NCBI GenBank assembly: GCA_035574315.1
Contig: DATLYW010000013.1
Coordinates: forward strand, 1 to 56,064
Direction: 5' to 3'
DNA length: 56,064 nucleotides
Source of the DNA: Candidatus Zixiibacteriota bacterium
GTDB lineage: Bacteria > Desulfobacterota > Binatia > UBA9968
The notes under the pieces were generated by a model. The model was not told the origin of the DNA and did not search any database. It worked only from the letters and a program-made list of their open reading frames with translations. This document shows positions 44,848-53,137 of this stretch, piece after piece (within the stretch, counting starts at the first letter, position 1; the number at the start of each line of letters is the position of its first letter). A program made the position numbers and the translations under genes.

Positions 44848-45426
44848 ATGAGGAAGATCGCGTCACTCTCGCGAAAAGGGCTGAAATCACGCCTGTTGCC
44901 GGTTGGCTCCATGTCTAGAAATCCGTGTTGTTGCGCTGCTGTTCTTTCCAACCGTGGAGATGCGGACCGCGGTGCCAGGAAAGCCAGCAAGGGACAAGCC
45001 CTTGTCGAGTTCACGCTCATTTTTATGCTGATGCTAGTTATCGCTTGGATTCCGGCGGACTTCGGCCTGGCGTTCTTCACAGGCCAGCTCATGTCGAATG
45101 CCGCCCGGGAAGGAGCGAGGATCGGGTCGGCCATGCCGTCCTTCAACGCCAGCGAGGTCGTGAACGTGACCTGTCAGAGGCTGCCTTCGGCGCTCCTGAG
45201 CGATCCGGGCAGCGGAGGTACGAGCTGCATGCCTGTTTCCCGGGCCCGAGTGAGCGTGACGCTGGATAGTAGCGGCGGTACCTGCAATCAGAGGGTGATC
45301 GTCAGAGTACAGGGGAACTACAATTTCTTCTTTTACGAGTTGCTGCGCTTTTTCGGCGCATCGGGAAATTTTGACAGCGAAACGCTCACGCGCGAGACGT
45401 CGATGCGCTGGGAACACGGGTGCTGA
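44848..45426 (+). CDS. tadE: TadE-like minor pseudopilin 1
   Basis: 192 aa. Pseudopilin segment KGQALVEFTLIFMLMLVIAW at about residues 48-67, then a periplasmic domain with AAREGARIGSA and five Cys after the segment. The 47-residue N-terminal stretch before the processing site is unusually long and contains a CCCA run; a start at ATG 44911 would shorten it. No strong ribosome binding site distinguishes them. Confidence 0.8.
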   Translation: MRKIASLSRKGLKSRLLPVGSMSRNPCCCAAVLSNRGDADRGARKASKGQALVEFTLIFMLMLVIAWIPADFGLAFFTGQLMSNAAREGARIGSAMPSFNASEVVNVTCQRLPSALLSDPGSGGTSCMPVSRARVSVTLDSSGGTCNQRVIVRVQGNYNFFFYELLRFFGASGNFDSETLTRETSMRWEHGC

Positions 45427-45447
45427 AGCCGCTTGGCGAGGTTTGCT

Positions 45448-45954
45448 ATGCGCCGGTTCTTTAACCTCAAAGGGCAGAGCATTATCGAAATCGCGCTGAT
45501 GACGCCGCTGATCCTGGTAGCCTTGTACGTTCCGTTCGACTTCGGCGTGGCGATCTTCACCGGGCATCTTACTCAGAACGCCGTGCGCGACGGCGCGCGG
45601 GTCGCGTCCGCTACTGACCTGCTCGACGACACCAAGGCACGAACTCTGGCGGCTCAGGTTTACGACAACCTGCCGGAATTGCTGGACCCTGCCGACAGGC
45701 AAGTCACGGTGACCTTGTACGGCAACGGTTCGCCGGACTGCTCGAAATTCGTGGAGGTCAGCGCGGAAGGAACTTATAACTTCTTTCTTTACCGGTTGAT
45801 TGCGCTGCTGGGCTTTACGCCTCCCGACGCAATCACGATCGCCCGGGCGACCCGGATGCGCTACGAATTTCAACCCACGACGAACGGGGGAGCGGGATCC
45901 ACGCTGACCGCCTGCACGTCAGTGAGCGCAACCGGTACGTATCCGGCCACATAG
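45448..45954 (+). CDS. tadE: TadE-like minor pseudopilin 2
   Basis: 168 aa from ATG 45448 (GAGG six bases upstream). Segment LKGQSIIEIALMTPLILVAL, then FTGHLTQNAVRDGARVASA, closely similar in layout to pseudopilin 1 (both contain the string TYNFFLYRL or NYNFFFYEL), so the two are paralogues. Two Cys in the mature part. Confidence 0.88.
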   Translation: MRRFFNLKGQSIIEIALMTPLILVALYVPFDFGVAIFTGHLTQNAVRDGARVASATDLLDDTKARTLAAQVYDNLPELLDPADRQVTVTLYGNGSPDCSKFVEVSAEGTYNFFLYRLIALLGFTPPDAITIARATRMRYEFQPTTNGGAGSTLTACTSVSATGTYPAT

Positions 45955-45982
45955 GCGCCGGTCGGGACTTCGGGGAGGTTCT

Positions 45983-47005
45983 ATGCAGACCGTAAGCAAC
46001 GAGAGGGGAACGGTGATCGTATTCGTTACGCTGGTCATCGTCTTCCTCCTGATCATGGTCGGGTTAGGTCTGGACACAGGTCAACTCACGTATACTCGAA
46101 ACCAGGGCCAGGCGGCGGTCGATGCGGCAGCGCTGGCTGCAGTGTCCGCTTTGCCGTCGTGGGACGCGGCTCAGGTTGAAAAACGGGCGGCCGGGTTCAA
46201 TACGACCAACACCTACGTCGAGAGCGGCACGAACAAGATTGGGAGCGCTAATGTCAGTTACATCGAGTACGATTTCGATAGCAATCAGATCGTAAACTAT
46301 TCTTCCAACATCGCCACTGCCAATGGAGTGAGAGTCGCCCTGGAAGGGGGAACGTCGATTACCACTCCCGTGTTCCTCACGCCACTGCTGAATCTCTTTG
46401 GAATCTCTGCCGCGGGGACAGCGGACGTCAACGTCAGCGCGGTCGCGGTCATCCAGTCGAAGCCAGCGATTCCGATTGCGCTGTGGTCCAGCGTTTGCCC
46501 GAATCCCGATGGTAAGATAGAGGAAAGGCAAATAAAGTTTCAGCATCCGACCAAGAGCGGCCAAGGCGAAAACTCCTGCTGGACCACGTTTCTGGATTGC
46601 TCCTCTGGGGCTTCCGATATCAAGGCCCTCTTCCAAGTATCCAGGACTTGTTCGGGGCATCCGATCGACGGTGAAATAGACATCGGTACCTACATTTGCC
46701 AGAACAGAGGGCAGGTCAACAGTTCTTTGAAGGAAGCCGCGGACTTCTTTACCAAGGAGGCACCAGATTTTCCTAACCGTTGGTGGCTCGTTCCCGTTAT
46801 CGGTGGGGGCGGCAATTGCGATCCACAGAACCCGACGAAGATCGTGAATTGGGCGAAAATCCGACCGAAGGAGTTCAACGATCAAGGGAGCCCCAAATGG
46901 ATAAGGGCGGATGTAGTCTGCGGCGAGAAGCTTAACCGTGAAGACATTAAAACTAGCCTGTGCTTCTCCCACAAGCTTGTGCGGGAAGAGAAGAAAGGGT
47001 ACTGA
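45983..47005 (+). CDS. tadG: TadG-like protein (Flp pilus-assembly)
   Basis: 340 aa. N-terminal NERGTVIVFVTLVIVFLLIM followed by GLDTGQLTYTRNQGQAAVDA, the TadG-like conserved segment, then a long periplasmic domain with nine Cys. No von Willebrand A domain is evident, so shorter than classical TadG. GGGGAGG before the ATG. Base use is a little more AT-rich in the last third. A terminator follows. Confidence 0.88.
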   Translation: MQTVSNERGTVIVFVTLVIVFLLIMVGLGLDTGQLTYTRNQGQAAVDAAALAAVSALPSWDAAQVEKRAAGFNTTNTYVESGTNKIGSANVSYIEYDFDSNQIVNYSSNIATANGVRVALEGGTSITTPVFLTPLLNLFGISAAGTADVNVSAVAVIQSKPAIPIALWSSVCPNPDGKIEERQIKFQHPTKSGQGENSCWTTFLDCSSGASDIKALFQVSRTCSGHPIDGEIDIGTYICQNRGQVNSSLKEAADFFTKEAPDFPNRWWLVPVIGGGGNCDPQNPTKIVNWAKIRPKEFNDQGSPKWIRADVVCGEKLNREDIKTSLCFSHKLVREEKKGY

Positions 47006-47042
47006 TCCGACCGCGTCTGGGTCGTGTCGAAGGAGTAGAGAC

Positions 47043-47088
47043 AACCGGAGAGGCCGCGGATGGGATGAGCGGCCCTCCGGTTTTTTTT
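47043..47088 (+). terminator. Rho-independent terminator after the Tad operon
   Basis: AACCGGAG-A-GGCCGC / GCGGCC-CTCCGGTT (14 pairs, one bulge, 11-nt loop) followed by eight T. It lies 38 bases after tadG and ends only nine bases before the next start codon. Confidence 0.93.
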
Positions 47089-47097
47089 AGTTTTAGA

Positions 47098-48117
47098 ATG
47101 AGATTGATTCACCCGCTCAGTCTCGTTTTTTTGAGTGTCTTCTTGGGATTGCTGGAATCGGGGTGCGACCGGGCCGGCGACTCGGAAAAACTCGCCGAAG
47201 TCGACGGGACAGTCATCACGCGGTCCGACGTGGATCGGGCGGGGGGAAAACAGCTCCAGAATCTCAGACGCCAGCTCTATCAGCTAGAGAAGCAAAAACT
47301 CGACGAGTATATCGGTGCTACTCTTCTCACGCAGGAGGCCAGGAGGCTCGGAATTTCCGTGGCGACTCTCCTCGAGCGGGAAGTGAACTCGAAGGTCCTG
47401 CCGACGACGGAAGACGAGATCAAGGCTTTCTACGAGCAGAACAAAGCCCGCCTGCCGGTGGAGCTGGACAAGATCCGTCCGCAGGTCCGGGAATACCTCC
47501 AGAATCAAAAGATTAACGCGCGGAAGGCTCAGTACGTCGACTCGCTGAGGGCGAAGGCCAAAATAACGAGCTATCTCGAGCCACCGCCGGTCTATCGCGC
47601 CAAGGTCTTGGTCAAGGGCGCTCCCGCCAAGGGGCCCGAGACGGCCGCCGTCACGATCGTGAAATTCGAAGACTTTCAGTGTCCTTTCTGCCGGAAGATT
47701 CAACCGGTCTACAGGGAGCTGCTTGCGCGCTACAATGGGAAGCTCAGGCTCATCCATAAGGATTTGCCCCTGGACAGCATCCATCCGGAAGCGCGTCAGG
47801 CGGCGGAAGCGGCGCGCTGCGCCGGCGCGCAGGGGAAATTCTGGGAATATCACGACAGGCTCTATACCTCGGCGAAACTGAGCTCTGCCGATTTAAACGC
47901 CTATGCGAAGGAGCTGGGTCTCGATCAGAAGGCCTTCGAGAGCTGCGTCAGCGGCGGGAAGTTCAAGGCCGCCGTCCAGGAGGATGTCAACGAGGGCGCA
48001 GCTCTCGGCATCACCGGTACCCCGACTTATTTCATCAATGGCCGCGAAATGGCCGGAGCCCAGCCGGTGGAGGCGATCGCGGCCGTGATCGACGAGGAGC
48101 TTGCGGGCAAGAAGTGA
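47098..48117 (+). CDS. Lipoprotein with SurA-like and DsbA-like thioredoxin domains
   Basis: 339 aa. Signal peptide with lipobox LESGC (Cys about residue 22), a SurA/PpiC-type N-terminal chaperone region (VDGTVITRSDVDRA to about 150) and a thioredoxin domain with active site CPFC in FEDFQCPFCRKIQP and cis-Pro loop GTPTYFINGR. Likely periplasmic thiol oxidase/isomerase anchored to a membrane. The start sits just after the Tad terminator with no Shine-Dalgarno; an in-frame ATG at 47065 lies in the hairpin itself. So it is either leaderless, read through from the Tad operon, or starts inside the hairpin. Confidence 0.88.
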   Translation: MRLIHPLSLVFLSVFLGLLESGCDRAGDSEKLAEVDGTVITRSDVDRAGGKQLQNLRRQLYQLEKQKLDEYIGATLLTQEARRLGISVATLLEREVNSKVLPTTEDEIKAFYEQNKARLPVELDKIRPQVREYLQNQKINARKAQYVDSLRAKAKITSYLEPPPVYRAKVLVKGAPAKGPETAAVTIVKFEDFQCPFCRKIQPVYRELLARYNGKLRLIHKDLPLDSIHPEARQAAEAARCAGAQGKFWEYHDRLYTSAKLSSADLNAYAKELGLDQKAFESCVSGGKFKAAVQEDVNEGAALGITGTPTYFINGREMAGAQPVEAIAAVIDEELAGKK

Positions 48118-48243
48118 CCATCGACCGGTCTCGTTGACTCCGAGAGTAAAAAGGCAAAGCGCTGGGCCAGTGCAATCGGTAGGTCTTTGCTGTTCCGCTA
48201 GGGAAAAGCGGTATTTTTGAGTGCTTCCGAGGTATTCGGTCGT

Positions 48244-49482
48244 CTAGCATGATCCCAGTTTCCGCTGACGACGGGGAGTGGAACGGCAACGCTCGTGATC
48301 GAGACGGTGCGTGATAAAAGCGGCGAACGAAATAAGCGGTAAGAAAAGCCAGGGTAGCTGTCCCCGGTCGATTAATGGGAGAAAGCTCCCGGGAAACGGA
48401 ACCCAGAAGCAGAGCGTCAGGAAGAGAAACCATCGATCCGAAGGTCCCGGCGGCCTTTCGCCGAGCAGTATGCGTCGCGTGAGCGCCGTGATTGGAACAA
48501 GAAGTAAGCTCAAGTCATGAAGATGCGCGTGGTAGGAGGTCACGAGACCGACTACCACGGCCAAGCCTATCTGTAAGTCAAGAACTTCCGCTTCGGCATC
48601 TGCATTTCCTCTCGATTTGTACAGCAGGAAAGCTAAAAACCCCACCGTGAGTAGCCCAGTTCCGAGTTTGGCGGCTGGCGGGGGAACGGAAAGGGCGAAT
48701 TCGACAAAGGCGCGGATATTGGACATTCTTGCGGCCGCAATCGTGTATTGGGTGGCATCGAGAGTGATTAGCAAGTCGATGTAGCGCCGGACGCCCTCGG
48801 GGCCTACAAGCGCGATGGAAACCACGGCGAGCACGATTGCGGTGGCGGCGAAGGCGCGGTAGAATCGCCAGCGTCTTTTGTAGAGCAGAAGAAGCAGGAT
48901 TGCGAAGATCAGTTGAGGCTTGATCAAAGCGAATCCAAGGAGTATTCCGGCAATATTGTCCTTGTTTTTTTCGAGCTGGGCACACGCGGCAGCTATGAGG
49001 AACAACAGGATAATAGAGTCCTGACCATTGAACAACGTGAAAGTCACGGGGAAAAAACCCGCGAACATTGAGGCAAACATCAGACGTGACGAGACATCGA
49101 CTTCTCGCGTTAGAAGGGCAAATGTAGCAACAACAAGGATAACATTCGTCGTGAGCCAGGCAGCCAGGGCTTGCGGATAAGCGAGGGCCGTGAAGGGCAA
49201 AAGCCACAGGAGCTCGAACGGCGGATGAATATACGGCAGCGGCCAGCCGCGCTGCTTGTAGGCCTCGAAAGGTTTCTGGAAGGCTTCTTGGGTTTTTAGG
49301 TTGTACAAGTCACCGCCGCCGTGAGCCTTCAATAGCCGCGCAGCTGCATAAAAGGCTAGGAAATCTCCATAACCTTGACGAAGAGCGTCTCTGGAGCTCC
49401 ACAGGAAGGCGGCATTGAAGAGGAGGGAGAGAAGAGCTAAAGCCGTCATCACCAAGCGGAAATATTTGAAATTCGGCTGCAT
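48244..49482 (-). CDS. GT87 (DUF2029) family membrane glycosyltransferase
   Basis: 412 aa with about ten membrane segments. RQGYGDFLAFYAAARLL after the first segment gives the catalytic Asp region of the family, followed by DLYNLKTQEAF and PYIHPPFELLWLLPFT, and FFPVTFTLFNGQDSIILLFL and GFALIKPQL. The family uses polyprenyl-phosphate sugars on the outer face of the inner membrane. Acceptor unknown. Stands alone, convergent with the lipoprotein gene. Confidence 0.85.
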   Translation of the reverse strand: MQPNFKYFRLVMTALALLSLLFNAAFLWSSRDALRQGYGDFLAFYAAARLLKAHGGGDLYNLKTQEAFQKPFEAYKQRGWPLPYIHPPFELLWLLPFTALAYPQALAAWLTTNVILVVATFALLTREVDVSSRLMFASMFAGFFPVTFTLFNGQDSIILLFLIAAACAQLEKNKDNIAGILLGFALIKPQLIFAILLLLLYKRRWRFYRAFAATAIVLAVVSIALVGPEGVRRYIDLLITLDATQYTIAAARMSNIRAFVEFALSVPPPAAKLGTGLLTVGFLAFLLYKSRGNADAEAEVLDLQIGLAVVVGLVTSYHAHLHDLSLLLVPITALTRRILLGERPPGPSDRWFLFLTLCFWVPFPGSFLPLIDRGQLPWLFLPLISFAAFITHRLDHERCRSTPRRQRKLGSC

Positions 49483-49636
49483 GTGAGATCAGCCTGGATC
49501 TTGTGTGGAGGCACCGTCTTCGAGAGGATTCGAGGCAGGGCTTTTTAGCGCAATAGTAGGAAGATAGGGCGGCATGGGACGCACTTAGCACGAAGCTCGA
49601 GCAGCTCGCAAGGCGTAGTCTGGAGGGCACGAAAGG

Positions 49637-49668
49637 ACGGGCCGGACGTCGAACAACGTCCGGCCCGT
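49637..49668 (-). terminator. Hairpin terminator of the SBP-LysM operon
   Basis: Perfect 13-bp stem ACGGGCCGGACGT / ACGTCCGGCCCGT with a 6-nt loop, 24 bases beyond the stop of the minus-strand gene. On the minus strand it is followed by CCTTTCG, a poor T-run. Confidence 0.65.
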
Positions 49669-49692
49669 TTGCGTTTGCGGGGCACTGTCGGT

Positions 49693-51111
49693 CTAACTCG
49701 CCTCGTCGGCCGGGATCACGAGCTTCATGCCGATGTAAATGTAGTTGGGATTCTTCACGACGTCACGGTTCGCTTCGTAGATCTTCTCCCATTTGTTCAT
49801 GGAGTTGTAGAAGCGTTCCGCGAGCTTGCTGAGGGTGTCTCCTTGCTTGACGATGTAGGTCTGGGCACCGGCCGTACGCTCCGAAGCGGGAGCGGGCTTG
49901 ACGGCCCGGGCGACCTGCGTCGCTGGTTTTTCGTGCTCCTGGTTCTGGCGCGCGACCGGAACGGCTTTCACTTCGCCGGCCGCCGCTCTGGCCTTTTCGG
50001 ATTTCGAGGATGTTGCGATGCGCGCCGGCGCCGGGGAGGGTTGGGGCGGCTCTGGCCGCGGCGCCGAGGCAACCGCAGCCGTCTTGTACAGGCGGTCGAT
50101 ATAGCCGGAGCTGTCCAGCTCCTGGACGAAAGTCAAATCCACGAATTGCTCGGGTTTTGCCGTTCTGGCGGCGGGTTCCTTGGCGGCGAGCTCGCGAAGC
50201 ATGATCTGGATGCCCTTCAGCGTGGGATAGGGCTTGCGGGGCACCAGACTGGCGATCGTGGTCTCGTAGGTTTCGTCGAGCACGTCGCGGTCATCGGTGC
50301 GCATGTACCTGGCGAGGATCTCGACGGTCTCCTTGCGGTGGGTCTTGGCGTAGTGGATGCCCTCGACATAAGCGCGCATGAAAGCGCGGACCAGGTCGGG
50401 CTTGGAGCGGATCAGCGCTCGCGTCGTGGCGATGCCGGTGTGCTGGTACTCGAGGCCGAGCATCTGCAGGTCGGCCAGGACGGGGAAACCGAGTCTTTTT
50501 GCCCGCAGCGTTGTCGGCGGCGAGAGCATCGCCCCCTGGATCTTGCCGGCTTCCATGGCGGAGAGCAGCGCGGGAACATTTCCGAGCTGCAGAATCGCCA
50601 CGTCCTTATCCGCGTCGAGGCCGTATTTCTCGAGGGCGTACCGCATGGCGAAATCGGTCGAGGAGCCGTAGCGCGTAACGCCCACGGATTTGCCTTTGAA
50701 CTGGTCCGGCCGGCTGATGCTCTTGTCGGTGAAAAGCTGGAAATTGAGCGTATTGATGACCCCGGCGATCATGACCGCGTCCGAGCCGCGAAGATTGCTC
50801 TGCAAAACCGCGGCCCCGGCCATGTGTGCGAAGGCGATGTCGCCGGAGATCAAGGATTGCGCCGTCGTGCTGCCCGATTCGATCAGGATGACCTGGACGT
50901 CGAGCCCGTGCTTTCGGAAGAATCCCTTTTCGTGGGTGACGAAAAGGGGAGTGTTGTTGCCGGAAATCGAGCTGTAGGCGACGTTGACTTTCTGCAGCGT
51001 GGGGGCGCCGGCAGCCGAGGCGCTCGTCGGCCTTCCGCCGTCCGTCGCGCCGATCGCAAGCAGCGCGGCCGACACCCAGGCCCACCTTGCGGCTTTCATC
51101 AATAGCTCCAT
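49693..51111 (-). CDS. NMT1-type solute-binding protein fused to a LysM domain
   Basis: 472 aa. Sec signal (VSAALLAIGA, cleavage near SASAA at residue 34), then a NMT1/SsuA-like binding domain (VNVAYSSISGNNTPLFVTHE, KGFFRKHGLDVQVILIESGS, GKSVGVTRYGSSTDFAMRYA) to about 340, a Pro/Ala/Lys linker (about 345-415) and a C-terminal LysM (YIVKQGDTLSKLAERFY to LVIP). LysM would hold it on peptidoglycan, odd for a substrate shuttle. No ABC permease or ATPase is encoded nearby. Last gene of the five-gene operon. A second ATG four codons in is also possible. Confidence 0.9.
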   Translation of the reverse strand: MELLMKAARWAWVSAALLAIGATDGGRPTSASAAGAPTLQKVNVAYSSISGNNTPLFVTHEKGFFRKHGLDVQVILIESGSTTAQSLISGDIAFAHMAGAAVLQSNLRGSDAVMIAGVINTLNFQLFTDKSISRPDQFKGKSVGVTRYGSSTDFAMRYALEKYGLDADKDVAILQLGNVPALLSAMEAGKIQGAMLSPPTTLRAKRLGFPVLADLQMLGLEYQHTGIATTRALIRSKPDLVRAFMRAYVEGIHYAKTHRKETVEILARYMRTDDRDVLDETYETTIASLVPRKPYPTLKGIQIMLRELAAKEPAARTAKPEQFVDLTFVQELDSSGYIDRLYKTAAVASAPRPEPPQPSPAPARIATSSKSEKARAAAGEVKAVPVARQNQEHEKPATQVARAVKPAPASERTAGAQTYIVKQGDTLSKLAERFYNSMNKWEKIYEANRDVVKNPNYIYIGMKLVIPADEAS

Positions 51112-51148
51112 AATTCTCGTCTCCTTCTCCAGGGGATTACGGGACGGT

Positions 51149-51931
51149 CTACGCTTTGTTCAGGCGCATCATGGCGGCTTTCAGGCTCGCGCGCATGCGC
51201 TCGAGCGAACGCGCCAGATCCCCTACCTCGTCGTCCGACTGGACGGACACGGGAGATTCCAGATGGCCGCGGCTGATGTCGTCCGCGGTGGCCTTCAGCT
51301 CCAGGATCGGCTTGATGGTCCGGCTGGCGATGACGATCGAGATGGCGATGCCCGCCATCAGGCATACTGCGATCAAGCCGACGATGGGGAAGAGCGTGCC
51401 CTGAACGTCCTGGTTCACCGCGTCCGCCCACAGACCGATGTAGACGGCCCCCAGCTGGCCGTCGAGCAGAGGAACGCGGGTTTCGAATACGGATTTGCCG
51501 CGAACGCTGGTGACGCGCGAGTGGGGGAGCCTCTTTTCGGTTCCCTCGGGCTCTTTCAGCTCCGCGGGAAAGGGTTGCAGGCTTGAAGCCACGACGTCAC
51601 CGCGCGGATCGGCGATAAAGGCGTAGGCGACGCCTTCGAGCCTTCCATACTTGGCGATCAGCGCGTCGAGCTCAAGAAAGCTCCTTCGCGAAACGTAACC
51701 GGCCGCGGCGTCGCTCAAGTTGGTGGCGATCGCGTTGGCCCGCAGGTCGACCTGCTTCTTCAGGGCCGTACCGGTCAGATGGTAGACGATCGCGATCACC
51801 AGCGCGCCGAGGAAAAGGATCAGACCGCTGAAGGCCATGCTGATCTTCCATTTGAGACCCCTGCCGTGCCACGGCATCACGACGGGCTTGCTGGGTTTGG
51901 CGTGGTCCAACGATAGAGACTCCTGGGGCAT
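51149..51931 (-). CDS. HAMP-domain membrane sensor without output domain
   Basis: 260 aa. Membrane segments at about 30-52 and 180-203 flank a periplasmic sensor of about 125 residues (contains VAYAFIADPRGDVVASSLQ and VYIGLWADAVNQ, as in single-Cache/double-helix sensors). HAMP at 204-257 (VQSDDEVGDLARSLERM). The protein stops right after HAMP, with no kinase, methyl-accepting or cyclase domain. GGGAGGG precedes the ATG. It may pass a signal to the DUF4388 or coiled-coil products of the same operon. Confidence 0.88.
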   Translation of the reverse strand: MPQESLSLDHAKPSKPVVMPWHGRGLKWKISMAFSGLILFLGALVIAIVYHLTGTALKKQVDLRANAIATNLSDAAAGYVSRRSFLELDALIAKYGRLEGVAYAFIADPRGDVVASSLQPFPAELKEPEGTEKRLPHSRVTSVRGKSVFETRVPLLDGQLGAVYIGLWADAVNQDVQGTLFPIVGLIAVCLMAGIAISIVIASRTIKPILELKATADDISRGHLESPVSVQSDDEVGDLARSLERMRASLKAAMMRLNKA

Positions 51932-51961
51932 TGGTCCCTCCCGTGCGATGAGTAGTTCGTC

Positions 51962-52756
51962 TTAGAAGCGCTTGAAGTTGGACATCTCCTGGAGCATCGA
52001 TTCCTCGAAGGCGTGGCGAAGCTTTCCGTCGGGAATCTCGCGTCCAAGCAGCCCGATCAGCTCGTCGAGCCTGGCGTCGGGGAAGCTCTCTTCCGACTCG
52101 CCCAGCGCTTCGATCTGATCGCGTAGCACGAGCGGCGCCATCGGCCCCATGACCTCGGTGAGCGCGGCCGCGATCTTCTGGAAGACCGCCGGCGGCACGA
52201 GGTTGCCGGAAGACCGGGCGGCGGGAGTCACGGTCTCGACGAGGCCCGATTTGTAAAGATTGAAGATCACCTTGGCGGTATAGGCATAGGGGATCCGGAG
52301 CAAATCGGCAATTTCCTGGACGGTGCGCGAACCGTCGATCTTGCTGAGCACCCGCCAGCCGACGTGAGGCACGGTGATCGGCCCGGTCTGATCCTCGCCC
52401 AGATCGGCGATCCGGAAGACCGTCTTGCCGTTGGGAATGACCTCGAGAATCGTTTCCCATTCGCGGGTCATCGCCTGCACCTCGCCGAGAATCTCGGCGG
52501 GGGATTTCTGGATGGTCGCGGCCGGAGGCGAGCCATTGGGCAGCAGCGCGAAGGTTCCCTCCCCCCAGGTTACCGGATAGAGGAGAGCCTTTTCTCCGTC
52601 TCCGATCGGGCATGTGGCGTGAACGATGTTGCCTTCGTTGAGGTAGACTTCGACCGTCTCCTTGCCGCGCGAGAGCCTGAGAACCCCGGTCTTCTTCCCT
52701 CCCGTTGCCAGGAGGAGGATATCGTTAAGACTGATTTGCGATAGGTTTCCCTGCAT
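51962..52756 (-). CDS. DUF4388 domain protein
   Basis: 264 aa, cytoplasmic. DUF4388 (PATAN-like) at 1-100: GNLSQISLNDILLLATGGKK, TGVLRLSRGKETVEVYLNEG, NIVHATCP. A winged-helix-like part follows (VLSKIDGSRTVQEIADLLRI, VIFNLYKSGLVE), then a helical C-terminal domain. Such proteins act as adaptors in gliding, pilus and signalling systems of delta-proteobacteria. 27-30 bases separate it from both neighbours. Confidence 0.87.
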   Translation of the reverse strand: MQGNLSQISLNDILLLATGGKKTGVLRLSRGKETVEVYLNEGNIVHATCPIGDGEKALLYPVTWGEGTFALLPNGSPPAATIQKSPAEILGEVQAMTREWETILEVIPNGKTVFRIADLGEDQTGPITVPHVGWRVLSKIDGSRTVQEIADLLRIPYAYTAKVIFNLYKSGLVETVTPAARSSGNLVPPAVFQKIAAALTEVMGPMAPLVLRDQIEALGESEESFPDARLDELIGLLGREIPDGKLRHAFEESMLQEMSNFKRF

Positions 52757-52783
52757 AGCGTCAGCCGTTGACCGGCGTGGCGA

Positions 52784-53110
52784 TCAACGCTCCTCCAGCG
52801 GGCGTCGGCCGCCGGTCGGCGTGTGGGTCCGCTTGACTTGCTCGGCGGCGTCATCGTGACCGTTCAGCGTCACCTTCAGCGTCTTTATGACCGCCAGGCT
52901 CCTGCTGATTCCGACCATCTGCTCCAGCGTCGACTTGATCTGGCTCTGCAGCAGGTCCACTTCCTCCAGAGAGATGTTTTGCAACTGGGCCTGCAGCTCG
53001 TCATACAGCCGCGCGATCGTGTCGATCTGTCCCAGGGACTCGGCCTTCTGGGTGATTTCCTCGTAAAGGCGCGAGATGTCATCGGTCAGGTTCTGCAGCT
53101 CGTTCTTCAT
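52784..53110 (-). CDS. Coiled-coil protein, 108 aa
   Basis: Residues 1-85 are a continuous predicted helix with heptad pattern (LTDDISRLYEEITQKAESLG, then LYDELQAQLQNISLEEVDLL), followed by a basic tail. No membrane segment or signal. Not assigned to a family. Position in the sigma-54 operon suggests it bridges the membrane proteins and the DUF4388 protein. Confidence 0.75.
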   Translation of the reverse strand: MKNELQNLTDDISRLYEEITQKAESLGQIDTIARLYDELQAQLQNISLEEVDLLQSQIKSTLEQMVGISRSLAVIKTLKVTLNGHDDAAEQVKRTHTPTGGRRPLEER

Positions 53111-53137
53111 CGTTTTTTGCCCCTTTTGGTCTTCGCC

